Shown: positions 20,011 through 30,448, numbered from the stretch's first letter. The stretch is DNA of 64,000 nucleotides from Brachyhypopomus gauderio (GCF_052324685.1 NC_135211.1:4848368-4912367), one strand, 5' to 3'. Numbers and translations are program-made. Notes: generated by a model from the sequence alone, not told the origin.

Positions 20011-21853
20011 ATTTCTTCTTCATAGCTTGCTGAGCTACACACAAATTCTGCTTAGCTGTTTCACGAGCTACCTTAAGGTGTTCACGTAACTTACTGACAT
20101 AGTGGTCTACAGTTTCAAAGGAACGAGTTGTAGGGGAAGCTAACCACTGCTCATAAAGCAATTTGAGTGGGCCACGGACTGAGCGTCCGAATACCAAGGC
20201 ATTGGGACTGAAACCAGTGGACTCTTGCACTGTATCACGGATGGCAAACAACAGTAATGGGACACCTTCATCCCAATCGTTTCCTACTTCCAAGCAATAT
20301 GATCGCAACATAGTCTTAAACGTCTGATGGAAGCGTTCGAGAGCTCCCTGGGACTCAGGATGATAAGCACTCGACACTTGGTGCTGTATATGCAGATCTG
20401 ACATAACTTGAGCAAAGAGTTTTGACATGAAATTGGACCCTTGGTCCGATTGTACACATTTTGGCAAACCGAAGGTAGTACAAAATTTTACAAGGGCTTT
20501 TATTACGGATCTTGACTTCAACGAGCGTAATGGAATGGCCTCAGGAAACCTTGTAGCAGCACACATTATGGTCAGAAGGTAAGTATTTCCTGAACGAGAC
20601 TTCGGTAAAGGTCCAACACAGTCTATCAACAACCGTTCAAATGGATCTCCTACCACAGGTATGGGACAGAGAGGAGCAGAAGGAATGGCCTGATTTGGCT
20701 TCCCAACAAGTTGACAGGTATGGCAAGACCGACAATGACTAACATCAGATTTCATTGCTGGCCAAAAGAAATGCTGCAATAGGCGCTGAACTGTTTTTCG
20801 AATGCCTAAATGACCCGACAAGGGGTGGTCATGGGCTAAGGACAAAACATGCGTTCTAAATGGTTGGGGAACTACTATTTGGTGCACATCATCCCACACA
20901 CCACTGGCATTTGCTGGAGACCATTTTCTCATCAAGACTCCATCTGTATAAAAATATGTCACACGAGTGTCTAGTGAGAGAGGGTTTTCCGTAACTGCAT
21001 TAAAGAAAGGGACCAGGCTTGGATCAGCCCTTTGTGCTCTGATTAATGCTGTTCTAGTAACAGGAGGAGGAACACTGGACTCCTCTACTTGTGATCCCAA
21101 CTCACGTTTGCTAATATCCCTTGTCACATCAGGAACAGGGCTAGGGGGCACAACAGGGTTAGGATTCATAAATGTCTCTGCCAAATCTATGTCACCGAAT
21201 TTACGTGCCTGTGCACGAGTCAACACACATGTAGGAAACACTGCATCAAGGTCTTTATCGAGTGAAACATCCACAGGTTCATCTACCACTTCTGGTAGAG
21301 TGAACAGTGTACCACCAGCAAGATCATTGCCCAGAATAAACGACACACCTGTGACAGGCAGTTTAGAACTGACCGCAACTTTAACATAGCCAGTAAGGGC
21401 CTCAGTACATAGATATACACGATGCAGAGGAACCCTAAGTACTCCAAGTTCTATTCCTTGGACAAGCACATCACTACCACAATAAGACTCTACAGAGAAT
21501 GGCAACACACTCTCCAAAATAAATGACTGAGCAGCCCCAGTGTCCCGTAGGATGGATATGGGCTGTTTATGTGTACAATCCTCAGTTAGTGAGGTAGTCC
21601 CAGAAAACACAAATGGTTTAAACACAGGGTCTACTGTGGCTGAAACAGTGGCTCGACATCCTAGTGTCTCCTCTGTAGTGCTGGAACTAAAAGCATTGAC
21701 TTTCTTCACAGTAGGGTTTTGACGATCATTTTTACGCTTCAAAGTAGGACATGCAGCAATGAGATGGCCTTGCATATGACAATAAAAACATTCCCGTTTG
21801 TCTGTGGCTGAAGTGTTTTCCCGAGACTCTGAAGAAGCAACAGGTCTGGACAT
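19982..21853 (-). CDS. pol: Pol part 1: zinc knuckle, protease, integrase
   Basis: 623 codons from ATG 21853, in the same frame as gag and three codons beyond its TGA. Residues about 22-35 form a CCHC knuckle (CFYCHMQGHLIAAC). An aspartic protease follows (ILRDTGAAQSFI, about residue 103). Then comes an H2C2 integrase domain (HDHPLSGHLGIRKT ... CRSCHTCQ) and a DDE core (LLIDCVGPLPK, VQSDQGSNFMS, SQGALERFHQ). The frame leaves the integrase near its C-terminal end (KKKFD) and stops at 19982. The continuation lies in the next frame. All catalytic residues I can check are present. Confidence 0.9.
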   Translation of the reverse strand: MSRPVASSESRENTSATDKRECFYCHMQGHLIAACPTLKRKNDRQNPTVKKVNAFSSSTTEETLGCRATVSATVDPVFKPFVFSGTTSLTEDCTHKQPISILRDTGAAQSFILESVLPFSVESYCGSDVLVQGIELGVLRVPLHRVYLCTEALTGYVKVAVSSKLPVTGVSFILGNDLAGGTLFTLPEVVDEPVDVSLDKDLDAVFPTCVLTRAQARKFGDIDLAETFMNPNPVVPPSPVPDVTRDISKRELGSQVEESSVPPPVTRTALIRAQRADPSLVPFFNAVTENPLSLDTRVTYFYTDGVLMRKWSPANASGVWDDVHQIVVPQPFRTHVLSLAHDHPLSGHLGIRKTVQRLLQHFFWPAMKSDVSHCRSCHTCQLVGKPNQAIPSAPLCPIPVVGDPFERLLIDCVGPLPKSRSGNTYLLTIMCAATRFPEAIPLRSLKSRSVIKALVKFCTTFGLPKCVQSDQGSNFMSKLFAQVMSDLHIQHQVSSAYHPESQGALERFHQTFKTMLRSYCLEVGNDWDEGVPLLLFAIRDTVQESTGFSPNALVFGRSVRGPLKLLYEQWLASPTTRSFETVDHYVSKLREHLKVARETAKQNLCVAQQAMKKKFDTRCCSFI

Positions 21854-21859
21854 AACAGG

Positions 21860-22990
21860 TCAACTAGGGTTTACACTTCGGGGAGTCAAATGAAATACAG
21901 TTTTGTGTGTCAGCACAAATTCGTCTGCCAATGTAGCAGCAGAAGACAAATTAACTACCTTCTGTTCATTAAGGTAGACCACCATTTTCTCAGGAAGGCA
22001 ATTCTTAAACTCTTCTAGCAACACAAGCTCTTTGAGTTGATCAAGAGTTGTTACACTGCAGGCTGCACACCACTTATCAAATAGGAGAGATTTCTCTCTA
22101 GCAAACTCAACAAAGGTCTGGCTCTGGGTTTTAGCCAGACGCCGGAAGTTCTGTCGATAGGCTTCAGGTACTAACTCGTATGCTTTCAATATAGTGGATT
22201 TTACAATGTCATAATCCAAGCTCTGTTCAAGAGACAGAGAGGAACACACTTCCTGCGCTTTTCCTACAAGTTTACACTGTAGCAGCAGCGACCAAAGACT
22301 CTGTGGCCAACTAAGTGTGGTGGCTATGCGCTCAAAAATGGGGAAATAGGCATCTACCTCATTTTCCCTGAACACAGGAACTAGGCCAATATGTCTACTG
22401 ACATCAAAAGCAGTACTCACGGTTGGGCTTGCTGGACTTGTAGATGTACGTGAGGAACGAGGCATAGGGACTGGTGAACTCACGTGAGAAAGGGGAGCTG
22501 GTGCTGGTGAGGTTACCTTCCGAGGATAAGGTATAGGTTTCTCCAAGCCCATACTCAACCTCTTCAGGGTAATCTCTTTGTCAGCCTCCACTTGCAACCC
22601 CCTGACTCTGAGTAGCTCTGCCTCGCGTTCCTGTATCTTAATTTCCAGCTCTAGCTCCTTCAGTTTCACTGCTAGCACAGGATCCACCTCATGAGAACGG
22701 TAAACACCAGGTTCCATGCTGGGCCTAGCCATGAAGTCGGTTACAGCCTCCGCTGCTTCCAGCCCCTGGGCCAAACTCGGTGCAACACCAGGCGATTTGT
22801 CTCGGTCTGGCAAGATCCCGTCCTTAACCAACTGTGCCTCCAAAATCCTCTTAATCTCTCTCTTGGGAGCCAAACGAGGCACATCCACACTAAAGAAATC
22901 AGCCACCAACAATAAGTCAACCTTGCGGCAATCATCAAACTGTTCAAGAGTCGGATAAACAGTGAACTGGGTAAGGTCAAAGTCCGGCAT
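21860..22990 (-). CDS. gag: Gag-like protein of the gypsy element
   Basis: The first ATG is at 22990 (MPDFDLTQFTVYPTLEQF); the longer upstream frame starts only at non-ATG codons and is Trp/Phe-rich leader, so I chose this start. 376 codons. There is a charged coiled-coil-like middle (VKLKELELEIKIQEREAELL region), a Pro/Ser linker, then a capsid-like C-terminal segment with LVGKAQEVCSSL and YRQNFRRLAKTQSQTFVEF, as in gypsy/SCAN-like Gag. It ends in TGA (21862-21860). No zinc knuckle lies before the stop; the CCHC knuckle is just after it in the same frame. Confidence 0.85.
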   Translation of the reverse strand: MPDFDLTQFTVYPTLEQFDDCRKVDLLLVADFFSVDVPRLAPKREIKRILEAQLVKDGILPDRDKSPGVAPSLAQGLEAAEAVTDFMARPSMEPGVYRSHEVDPVLAVKLKELELEIKIQEREAELLRVRGLQVEADKEITLKRLSMGLEKPIPYPRKVTSPAPAPLSHVSSPVPMPRSSRTSTSPASPTVSTAFDVSRHIGLVPVFRENEVDAYFPIFERIATTLSWPQSLWSLLLQCKLVGKAQEVCSSLSLEQSLDYDIVKSTILKAYELVPEAYRQNFRRLAKTQSQTFVEFAREKSLLFDKWCAACSVTTLDQLKELVLLEEFKNCLPEKMVVYLNEQKVVNLSSAATLADEFVLTHKTVFHLTPRSVNPS

Positions 22991-23081
22991 TTTACATACA
23001 CACACACACCCCCACCCACAAAGAACAAAACCCACCAGCCAAAACCAAAAGAAGCAGCAAACAAAGAGCCAAAAGAAAGGA

Positions 23082-23094
23082 GGACGAGCCCCCA
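23082..23094 (-). promoter_or_regulatory. tRNA-Pro-type primer binding site
   Basis: Minus-strand TGGGGGCTCGTCC lies four bases inside the 5' LTR and matches the start of the known tRNA-Pro primer-site sequence of gammaretroviruses and many gypsy elements. Confidence 0.75.
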
Positions 23095-23098
23095 ATTC

Positions 23099-23742
23099 TG
23101 TTACGGCCTGTCTAGGCGTGAGGACCGTAACAGTGGTGTATGTGAACAGCAGTGCGAATGTTAGTGATGATGGGACAACAGGAGTGGGTGGTTAAAGGTG
23201 TATTATACAGAAATTGTAATTTACAAGATATATACATACACGTAACTGGTCTCAGCTTCAGGAGTGGCCCAGGCCAACATAACAAACAGAACTGAACTAT
23301 AAAATAAACCAAACACTAATTACTCTAACAGAAAACAAACATACAGTACTACCCTAACTCCCTAACAAAAAAACCATACAAACAAACCCAAATCCCAAAA
23401 CAAAATGGCAGCCACTCCCTACTTACCAGAACACCAACAACACATAGAATATTTACAAAATGTACAACCGGCAGACAATCCAACAGGGGCAAAGGCAAAA
23501 AGCATAAACAAGTTCGAAGCAGTCAAAAACCAGAGTTCTAAGATGAGGTACAAATGCAGAATACTAATAACTAACACCAACACCACCAAGGAGCAAAAAT
23601 GTCTCGCTGGGAGGCACCGGGAAGGGCCTTATATAGTGCAGGGTGAAATGGAGTCTGGAGCGGAGTCTGGAGCGGAGTCTGGAACGGAGTCTGGAGCGGA
23701 GTAGACAGCAAACACAATACAACACTATCATAGGACATAACA
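23099..23742 (-). repeat. 5' LTR of the gypsy element
   Basis: 644 bp, the same as the other LTR apart from about three substitutions, a one-base A-run change and only four 12-bp units. The TATA box lies on the minus strand at about 23636-23627. This LTR would drive the element. Confidence 0.93.
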
Positions 23743-23776
23743 CAGTTTAAAACCATACTAAAATCATTGTTTCTAG

Positions 23777-24041
23777 GGAATGCAGATGATTACTGTGTGG
23801 TGTGCTCCTTGCTGGAATCTGATGCAGACAAGAGCATGATTGAAATGGTAATGTATAACATAAGCATACTTTGTATTATTAGACAACTGGAGTAGTATTA
23901 GTACTAATATGTACCTAATGGCTTTTTTTGGGGGTAGGTGCAGTGTGATTTCTGCAGTAGGTGGGCACATGTTGAATGTGCCGAATACAACAAAGACACT
24001 AGTCTTACATATGTGTGCAAAAAATGTTACTGTTGTAAAAA
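23777..24041 (+). pseudogene. PHD finger exons of the integrase-Ulp1 gene (copy A)
   Basis: Exons 23777-23847 (acceptor TTTCTAG, donor GTAATG) and 23938-24041 (acceptor GGGTAG, donor GTTAGT). Together they encode a C4HC3 PHD finger: DYCVVCSLLES ... VQCDFCSRWAHVECAEY ... TYVCKKC. PHD fingers usually bind histone H3 tails or other peptides. The phase fits the Ulp1 exon ending at 17273 (T + GG). The protease-to-PHD intron now contains the gypsy element. A final small exon may follow the acceptor CCATACAG (ends 24125). Confidence 0.8.
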
Positions 24042-24170
24042 GTTAGTGTTGTGCTTGGTTTATATACAAGTTCTAATAAAGAAGTTCTAATAAACTGCAT
24101 ATCCATGTTTCCCTTGTCCATACAGTGCACACAGAGTTAGTAGCGATGTAAAAAAAAAAACAAAGATGGG

Positions 24171-24465
24171 TGTGACGCTGGGCGCAGGGAGACAGACGAG
24201 GCATGAGTCCAATGGTCTTCCACAAATGTTATTTTATTTAATACAAAAATAGTCCAGACAGCGCACGTATAGCTTACACACATGAACGTATAAGACTGAC
24301 ATAAATGACTAACAAAGACGAGCACGGGACACTGCGCGAACGCACATTAAATAGACAAACCACATAAGCGCCGAGTGTTCACGAGATGAGCCACAGGTGA
24401 GACTGATGAACACACTCAGACACAACCACACCGACGGAGATCCTGTCTACGACTAGACGTAGACA
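24171..24465 (-). mobile_element. Probable solo LTR (copy A)
   Basis: 295 bp with TGTGACGCTGGG ... GACGTAGACA ends, and minus-strand AATAAAATAAC near 24230-24241 as a polyadenylation-type signal. No clean target duplication (ATGGG versus ACATA), so the exact ends are uncertain. The same unit in copy B (30584 to about 33041) is split by a hAT. Confidence 0.55.
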
Positions 24466-24789
24466 ACATAAACACACGGCTGAAAGCTGAAACACATGTA
24501 CTGAAACACATGTACATAAACACATGTACTGAAAGCATGATTTGATAAGGAAAGCATTATTTGATGTAAGATATCAGCCTATCGAGATATGCTCACCATG
24601 TAAAATATTAATAAGGAAGCTATAATAGATTTTAATCCACGCTTCCCTTGTCCATACAGTGCGCACAGAGTTAGTAGTGATGTAAAAAAAATATGGGTCT
24701 GTACTGAAAGCATGATTTGATAAGGAAAGCATTATTTGATGTAAGATATCAGCCTATCGAGATATGCTCACCATGTAAAATATTAATAA
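24466..24789. repeat. Short direct repeats downstream of the PHD exon
   Basis: Contains ACACATGTAC repeats near 24493-24530 and a duplicated block: the GCATGATTTGATAAGG...AATATTAATAA block at about 24535-24613 recurs at about 24707-24789. The TACAGTGCGCACAGAGTTAG segment between them repeats the candidate last-exon region at 24121. It suggests local rearrangement before the hAT. Confidence 0.6.
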
Positions 24790-26212
24790 CAGGGTTCCCA
24801 CACCTTGGTTAACATAAAATTCAAGGACCTTTCAATGACTTTCCAGGACCAACTTCCTCAAATTCAAGGACTGCACCTGCCAGCATTTACCTACTCTTAC
24901 CCCTGAATATGTTATCAAAAAACGATGTTAATACAACGCAAATTCAAAAGACTGAATGTCATTTCAAGCCATGCATCCTGAAATTTTCTGTGCATGACTG
25001 GCAATTTAGCAATGCACATCTGAGATGACGACATTCACATAAAATGGCTATAGTTGTTGAAGGATCAACAACTACCTACAGGAAACACTTGCTTTCGGTG
25101 CTGAACAAACAAACAAATTTCTCTACAGGAGAATGACCAAACTTTGCCAAGTAAAAGTCAGCATAGGCCCTGTAGAATCAATGTAATTTTAAATGAACTT
25201 GTGCTGGCAAAATAATGACACGTTGACAGTAGACAAATAATAATAATAATAACAATAATACACATATGCATATACACATACAGTACATACATAAAACAGA
25301 GGAGCAAAGCCATATAATGAGATTAGAACTATAGATTTCTAGAGAAATCTGGCGTGAGATGATTCTAGCATAGTTTTTAAATCTACTTAATAAAGAATAA
25401 TATTCATTCATAAAGAGAACAGCCTTTTAACCACTCCACTTATGGTAGTGAATTTATGGAATCAGAGAAATTCGAACTGAAGTATAATGGTATCAAAAGA
25501 AAGAAGTTTGAGATTAATCCAGTTTCTAGTGTCCATGCAAAAACTTTGTAAAGATTGAGATGGAAAAACAAATGCTCCTGGGATTCATCTTCTGACTTAA
25601 AAAAGGTCCATTAATCCACATCAAGTTTAACTCTTCTTTCAAGAAACATGGCTACAGGATATATCTTATTTATTATTTTGAAATGAGTCTCTTTTACTTT
25701 AGAAGACATGAGCCATTTGACAAGCCTTTGTGGTTTTATAATTTGTATTAGGATGTTTCTTGAAAGAATATCTATTATATCTTTTGTCTCATACCATCAG
25801 TGATAATCTTGTTATTACACTTGAACTCAACAGTCATTCACTTTTAACATGGGCATCGAAACAGTCAACTCTGAATATAAAATGTTAAAGGAATCACTTT
25901 GCAGACTTTCTTTAAATCTTTATAACAACTCATATCAGATCATATTTTTTCAACAAAGGATGAGAAATTTAAAACATCATGGCAATCTTTTTCATAGCAA
26001 TCTTTTGTAAATATTGACTTCCTTACCAACTGTGCCCTATTATTCTGTGACCGCGGTCTTCATCCATGTGAAATTTCAAACCCTCTAAAATATTCAAGGA
26101 CCGTCAAGGACGGCTGTCTTTTATGCCTGTTTTCAAAAACTTTCCAGGGCCTTGAACTTATTTTTTCAGATTCACAAACTTTCAAGGATTTCAAGGACCC
26201 GTGGGAACCCTG
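24790..26212. mobile_element. hAT-like element on the A/B duplication junction
   Basis: 1423 bp with perfect 12-bp terminal inverted repeats CAGGGTTCCCAC/GTGGGAACCCTG, typical of a fish hAT family. Subterminal TTCAAGGAC motifs are repeated inside both ends. The flanking 8-mers do not match (ATTAATAA and TATATACT): the left flank is the tail of copy A and the right flank is the head of copy B. There is no transposase frame. It includes a (TAA)n tract near 25239. Confidence 0.8.
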
Positions 26213-27465
26213 TATATACTATACTTTCACATCTACAAAGCAAGCATATAGGCAAAAGACAAATACGAAATAATAAAAAAATAAGTAAAAATAATTTTAT
26301 AAAGAATAAATTACGAATTTTGCACAGAAGCAGTTTCTAGCTAGCCAGCCAGCTAGCCAGGAGGCTAGCTAGACAGCTAGTAACACATCGCGAGCCGATC
26401 TGCGATCGTCCGCTATTATAGTGAGCAATATTGCAAAATAACATTCATTTAGCCTTCGATCTGTTATACTTTTCATAAAACCCTTCAGGAAATCAACATA
26501 GGTTCATAACCGCTATGTAGTAGTAGTAAGGGCTAGTAGTAGTAGTAGTAAACTACTGAGCAAAACCGGTTTGTTTACCTCAGGCGTCAAAAAGCGGCCA
26601 AAACTTCCGCAAAGGGCGATATGTTTCCTGAGGTCGTAGGTCATCGGGTCATCGGTCACGAGTCTCTCCTCAGGCCTACAATATGGGGTCATCAGTAGAC
26701 GCTAGCTAGCTAGATGCTACATAGAACTACAAACAGGACTACAGTACACCATCGCGAAATTCGCGACCCTATCTGTGATCGCCCGCTAATATAGTGATCG
26801 ATATTGCATTTAGTCATCGATCGTTTATATTTTTCATAAACCCCTCAGGAAATCAACACAGGTTCATCAGTAGACGCTAGCTAGCCAGATGCTAGCTAGC
26901 TGCTAGCTAGCGAACTAACTACACGGGACCATCGCGAAATTCGCGACCCTATCTGTGATCGCCCGCTATTATAGTGATCAATATTGCAAAATAACATTCA
27001 TTTAGTCATCGATCATCAACATACCTTCACCATCGCCATGTAGTTAAGTAGACGCTAGCTCGCTAGCTAGCGGCCGTCAAAGTCTGTATTTCCGTGTTTG
27101 TCCGAGGTGAAACGGATCTAATGCCGTCCTAAAACCCTCCTACATCCGTAAAGAGCGATGTGAGTGATGTCAGCGGTCATGTAATGACTGACACTTGAAT
27201 CCGCCAGTCACAGCAGTCACAGGCAGGAGCAATACCCCCCCCCCCCCCCCTTGTGCAAGCCATAAAAGGATTAGCCATATACGGGCGTGCTTCAACTCGG
27301 TCATGTATTGCCATCTTGTGGCCAGTCTGCTCAAGCATGAATTAACATTTTTTTGAAAACAGTTTCCAGTTTTCAAAAACATTCGAACCGTGTGTCTGCG
27401 ATGTTGTATCGCTGAGATATTAATAACATTAATGTATATACTCGCACGGTGGCCATCTTTGACGC

Positions 27466-27728
27466 ATGGGTGCGTCAGTAGACCTGGGTGTCAACCACAT
27501 CAAGCCATACAGAAGAAGCCAAAATGATGACAGGCAAGTCACCACTCAAGAATCTCACAAGATCCTCAAAGAGAATGAGACCAGCACATGTTCTGATGGC
27601 CCCAACTCTTTGACCATGGGAGGAGATTTGGAAAGACTAACTGAAGACCTTTACCTGCCACAGAGACCATCAGTTATCCACTTTGCCCCTAAAAAACACA
27701 CTCAAGTCTGTGATGCAACAACAGAGGT
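27466..27728 (+). pseudogene. Linker exon (copy B)
   Basis: Same exon as 14807-15069 with one clear coding change (EDIYLP to EDLYLP). It ends at a GTAAAT donor. There is no integrase core upstream in this copy, so any product would start at or after this exon. Confidence 0.5.
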
Positions 27729-28393
27729 AAATTGAGGCCTACATACATCTTGAATATATTGTTTCTTGTTTAGTGTTTATTTGATCCATTCCTTATTATT
27801 CAATGAGTCTTTATACAGACATTTTTTCAATTACACAATCATTAGAGTATGATGAGTTTGCCTTTCACAGTTTTCTGTATACCAGTCAACAGTGTATGTG
27901 ACAATTACCACTGTTGACTGTTGAAGCATCCCCCAGGTTCATCAGCCATACAGGAAAGCATACAAGAAAGAGGTTGTTAATGAGTTCTGTGTTCAAGTTT
28001 GACCTGTTGGTCATTTGTTCAGCCTACCCTTGTTTATAGTTTGCATGAAAGGGATTTGGCCTGTTCAAACTATACATGTTGGCCCGTTGGCCATTTTGAC
28101 CTGTTGGACGTTTGTCAGATGCACTATGTTGCCAAAAGTATGTGCATACCTCTTCTAATGAACTGATCTGGCCAGGCATGGTCATTGTATGGGAGGGAAA
28201 TCTTAATTCTACATCATGCAATGGCATAGGGAATTGTGTATAGATGGCCCTGGGTTTGAAAGGCCCTGGCGTTAAACTAGGGCAAATGAGAATGGTGTTC
28301 ATGTATTCACATGCTTTTGGCCATGTAACTGTAATAGTACAGGGATTAGAAAAAACAAATATCTATGCTTTGACATTCATGCTGTGCTTTCAG

Positions 28394-29962
28394 TTGGAAT
28401 GTTGTGGGCTGCAGAAGACTGTGGTCGGGTGGAGGCAGTTGTTGGACCATATAAACTGTTTGATTCGTCTTTCCGTACACTGCATGGGACCGAGTGGCTG
28501 GCTGATGATGTAAGAGACTAAATCACTGTCAAAATGTATTACAAGAGGAAGTATAACATTCTTTAATGGTTGTTTATTTTACAATGCAGGTTTTTGATGC
28601 GTACTTGCACACACTCATTGAAAAACAGCAGGTAAGTGGCAATTATATTTATGTAGCTGTGTTAGGTATTTCTTGCAACATAATTAAAATTTCAGTTGTT
28701 CTTAACAGAAAGCTGTTCACCAGCTCTGTGCCGTTATTGCAACATCGTTGTTTTCTGGACAATTCCAGAGACTCAGAAAGGTACTTTCATCACATTTACA
28801 GTCTAGCAGTAATGATTATCAGTAACAATAATGACAACTTTGTATTCAACACATTCTTTAGATGACGTTTCCACTGGAGGAAATCTGGATGTGCCCTGTA
28901 AACACTGGGGCTCACTGGGTTTTAGTGGTTAGTTTACCTTTCCTTATTTTTCAGAGCAGGTTTGTTTACACTACAAGTCAAATGTTTGGTCAGACCTACT
29001 TTGTTTATTTTTATTATTTTTGACATAAAAAAAACTGGAAAGATGCTAAAGCAATGAACGAATGCTGTGCTCTATTTATGCTCTAATAAACAAATATTAG
29101 ATTCTTTGAAGTAACTGTCCTGTTCATGAAGCAGCACCTATGATGCTTTAACATCAGTCCTGAACACATTCTCACATGCAGAGACCTTGTAGAGAACTAA
29201 AGTTCTGAAATAAAGGGTGCATTTAAAATCAAGTATGTTGAGAATTAATTAATATATACAACAACCTTCCCAAATTGTCTTATAAACAAATTAAGGCATA
29301 ATCCTTTAGATTAAAATGCCTTTTTTTGTGTTCAAACATTTGACTGGTAGTGTACATCAGTCATTATTTGCATGAATCGTACAGAGATATTCTAATTGTG
29401 CTATGATGCAGCAGAGTGTTATAATATGACGAGAGAATAACATGAATGAACTAATTTCTTTTAGATTGTCAACATGTCTGACAAGGTCCTTGTGTTGATC
29501 GATCCCCTGGCAAATGAAAGTGCACTCGAGCGCAAGCTGCTACGTAACTGGCGGTAATAACATTTTAACATTGCTATTTTACAGTGCTAATTTTGGAGCT
29601 TTTTTCTGAAAAGAACTGGTGTGATGTTAAACTGTGTTCTTCTATCATTTTTTTAAAACAATAATTAGGAACTTCTTAAGGATGACAGGCCATGGAGACC
29701 AGGAGCCTAAATGGACAGTACAAACAATACTGCACAACAAGCAGCAGGATTCCAGCAGTTGTGGGATTTTAGTGTTGAGGGTAAACCTTTTGAAAATAAT
29801 GTGATGGGCATTTATAAGTAACTGATATTACTCTTACCATGTAAAATGCCACTTTGCAGTTTGCAGAAGATTATTTCCAGAGGAGAAACATCAGCGCTGT
29901 CCAGACATCCCCACAAGATGTTACCAAGGCACGACTTGAAGTAGCCTGTGCACTGCTGCAGT
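28394..29962 (+). pseudogene. Ulp1/SENP-like protease module (copy B)
   Basis: Exons 28394-28509, 28590-28631, 28709-28780, 28862-28927, 29465-29553, 29669-29780 and 29860-29962. Catalytic segments NTGAHWVLV, LIDPLANES and DSSSCGILVLR are preserved, and the exon-5 acceptor (TTTTAG, 29464) is intact, unlike copy A. Small coding differences from A include V-to-F in VIDAYLH, G-to-D near FQRLK and L-to-F in FAEDYLQ. The protease part could still be spliced and read. The downstream PHD exon has a stop codon. Confidence 0.78.
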
Positions 29963-30182
29963 GTAAAGTTCAGTGGTATCAAACACTGCATGAAAGCAGT
30001 GCCATAAAGTTTTCTTTAGTCAAAACCCATATAAATCCATATTCCATCATCTGACTCAAAGGTAACGAAACTATCAATCTGTGTCCTGTACCATAAAGCT
30101 ACTGCAGAGACTCTTTACTACATGATTATTTCTAGAGAATGAGTGCTACAGTTTAAAACCATACTAAAATCATTGTTTCTAG

Positions 30183-30448
30183 GGAATGCAGATGATTACT
30201 GTGTGGTGTGCTCCTTGCTGGAATCTGATGCAGACAAGAGCATGATTGAAATGGTAATGTATAACATAAGCATACTTTGTATTATTAGACAACTGGAGTA
30301 GTATTAGTACTAATATGTACCTAATGGCTTTTTTTGGGGGGTAGGTGTAGTGTGATTTCTGCAGTAGGTGGGCACATGTTGAATGTGCCGAATACAACAA
30401 AGACACTAGTCTTACATATGTGTGCAAAAAATGTTACTGTTGTAAAAA
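30183..30448 (+). pseudogene. PHD finger exons (copy B) with a stop codon
   Basis: Exons 30183-30253 and 30345-30448 match the PHD exons of copy A. In the second exon the second codon is TAG (30348-30350) where copy A has CAG, so the finger is cut before its zinc-binding second half (CDFCSRWAHVEC). Confidence 0.8.

Larger units (their letters stand above)
17464..23742 (-). mobile_element. Gypsy-class LTR retrotransposon with Gmr1-like pol order
   Basis: 6279-bp element with 4-bp target duplication CAGT (17460-17463, 23743-23746); the empty site is visible in copy B at about 30149-30152. LTRs are at 17464-18190 and 23099-23742. Transcribed on the minus strand: gag (22990-21860), then CCHC-protease-integrase (21853-19982), then the integrase C-terminus-RT-RNase H (frame open from 20010, ending 18250). 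The primer site (minus TGGGGGCTCGTCC, 23094-23082) matches the first 13 bases of a tRNA-Pro primer site. A G10 tract abuts the 3' LTR (18191-18200). The LTRs differ at only a few positions outside a 12-bp tandem array, so the insertion is young. Integrase lies before RT, the opposite of usual gypsy order. Confidence 0.95.
13569..24789. repeat. Tandem duplication, copy A (includes gypsy insertion)
   Basis: 13569-17463 plus 23743-24655 match 26213-30151 plus 30152-33233. The 17464-23742 gap is the gypsy element, absent from copy B. Identity is very high with scattered substitutions, including exon-damaging ones that differ between the copies. A 90-bp block (about 24525-24612) is repeated again at about 24700-24789. 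Confidence 0.9.

Noticed and set aside
22991-23095. Extension of gag upstream of ATG 22990
   Set aside because: It begins with a non-ATG codon within the primer-site region and is Trp/Phe/Cys-rich untranslated leader.
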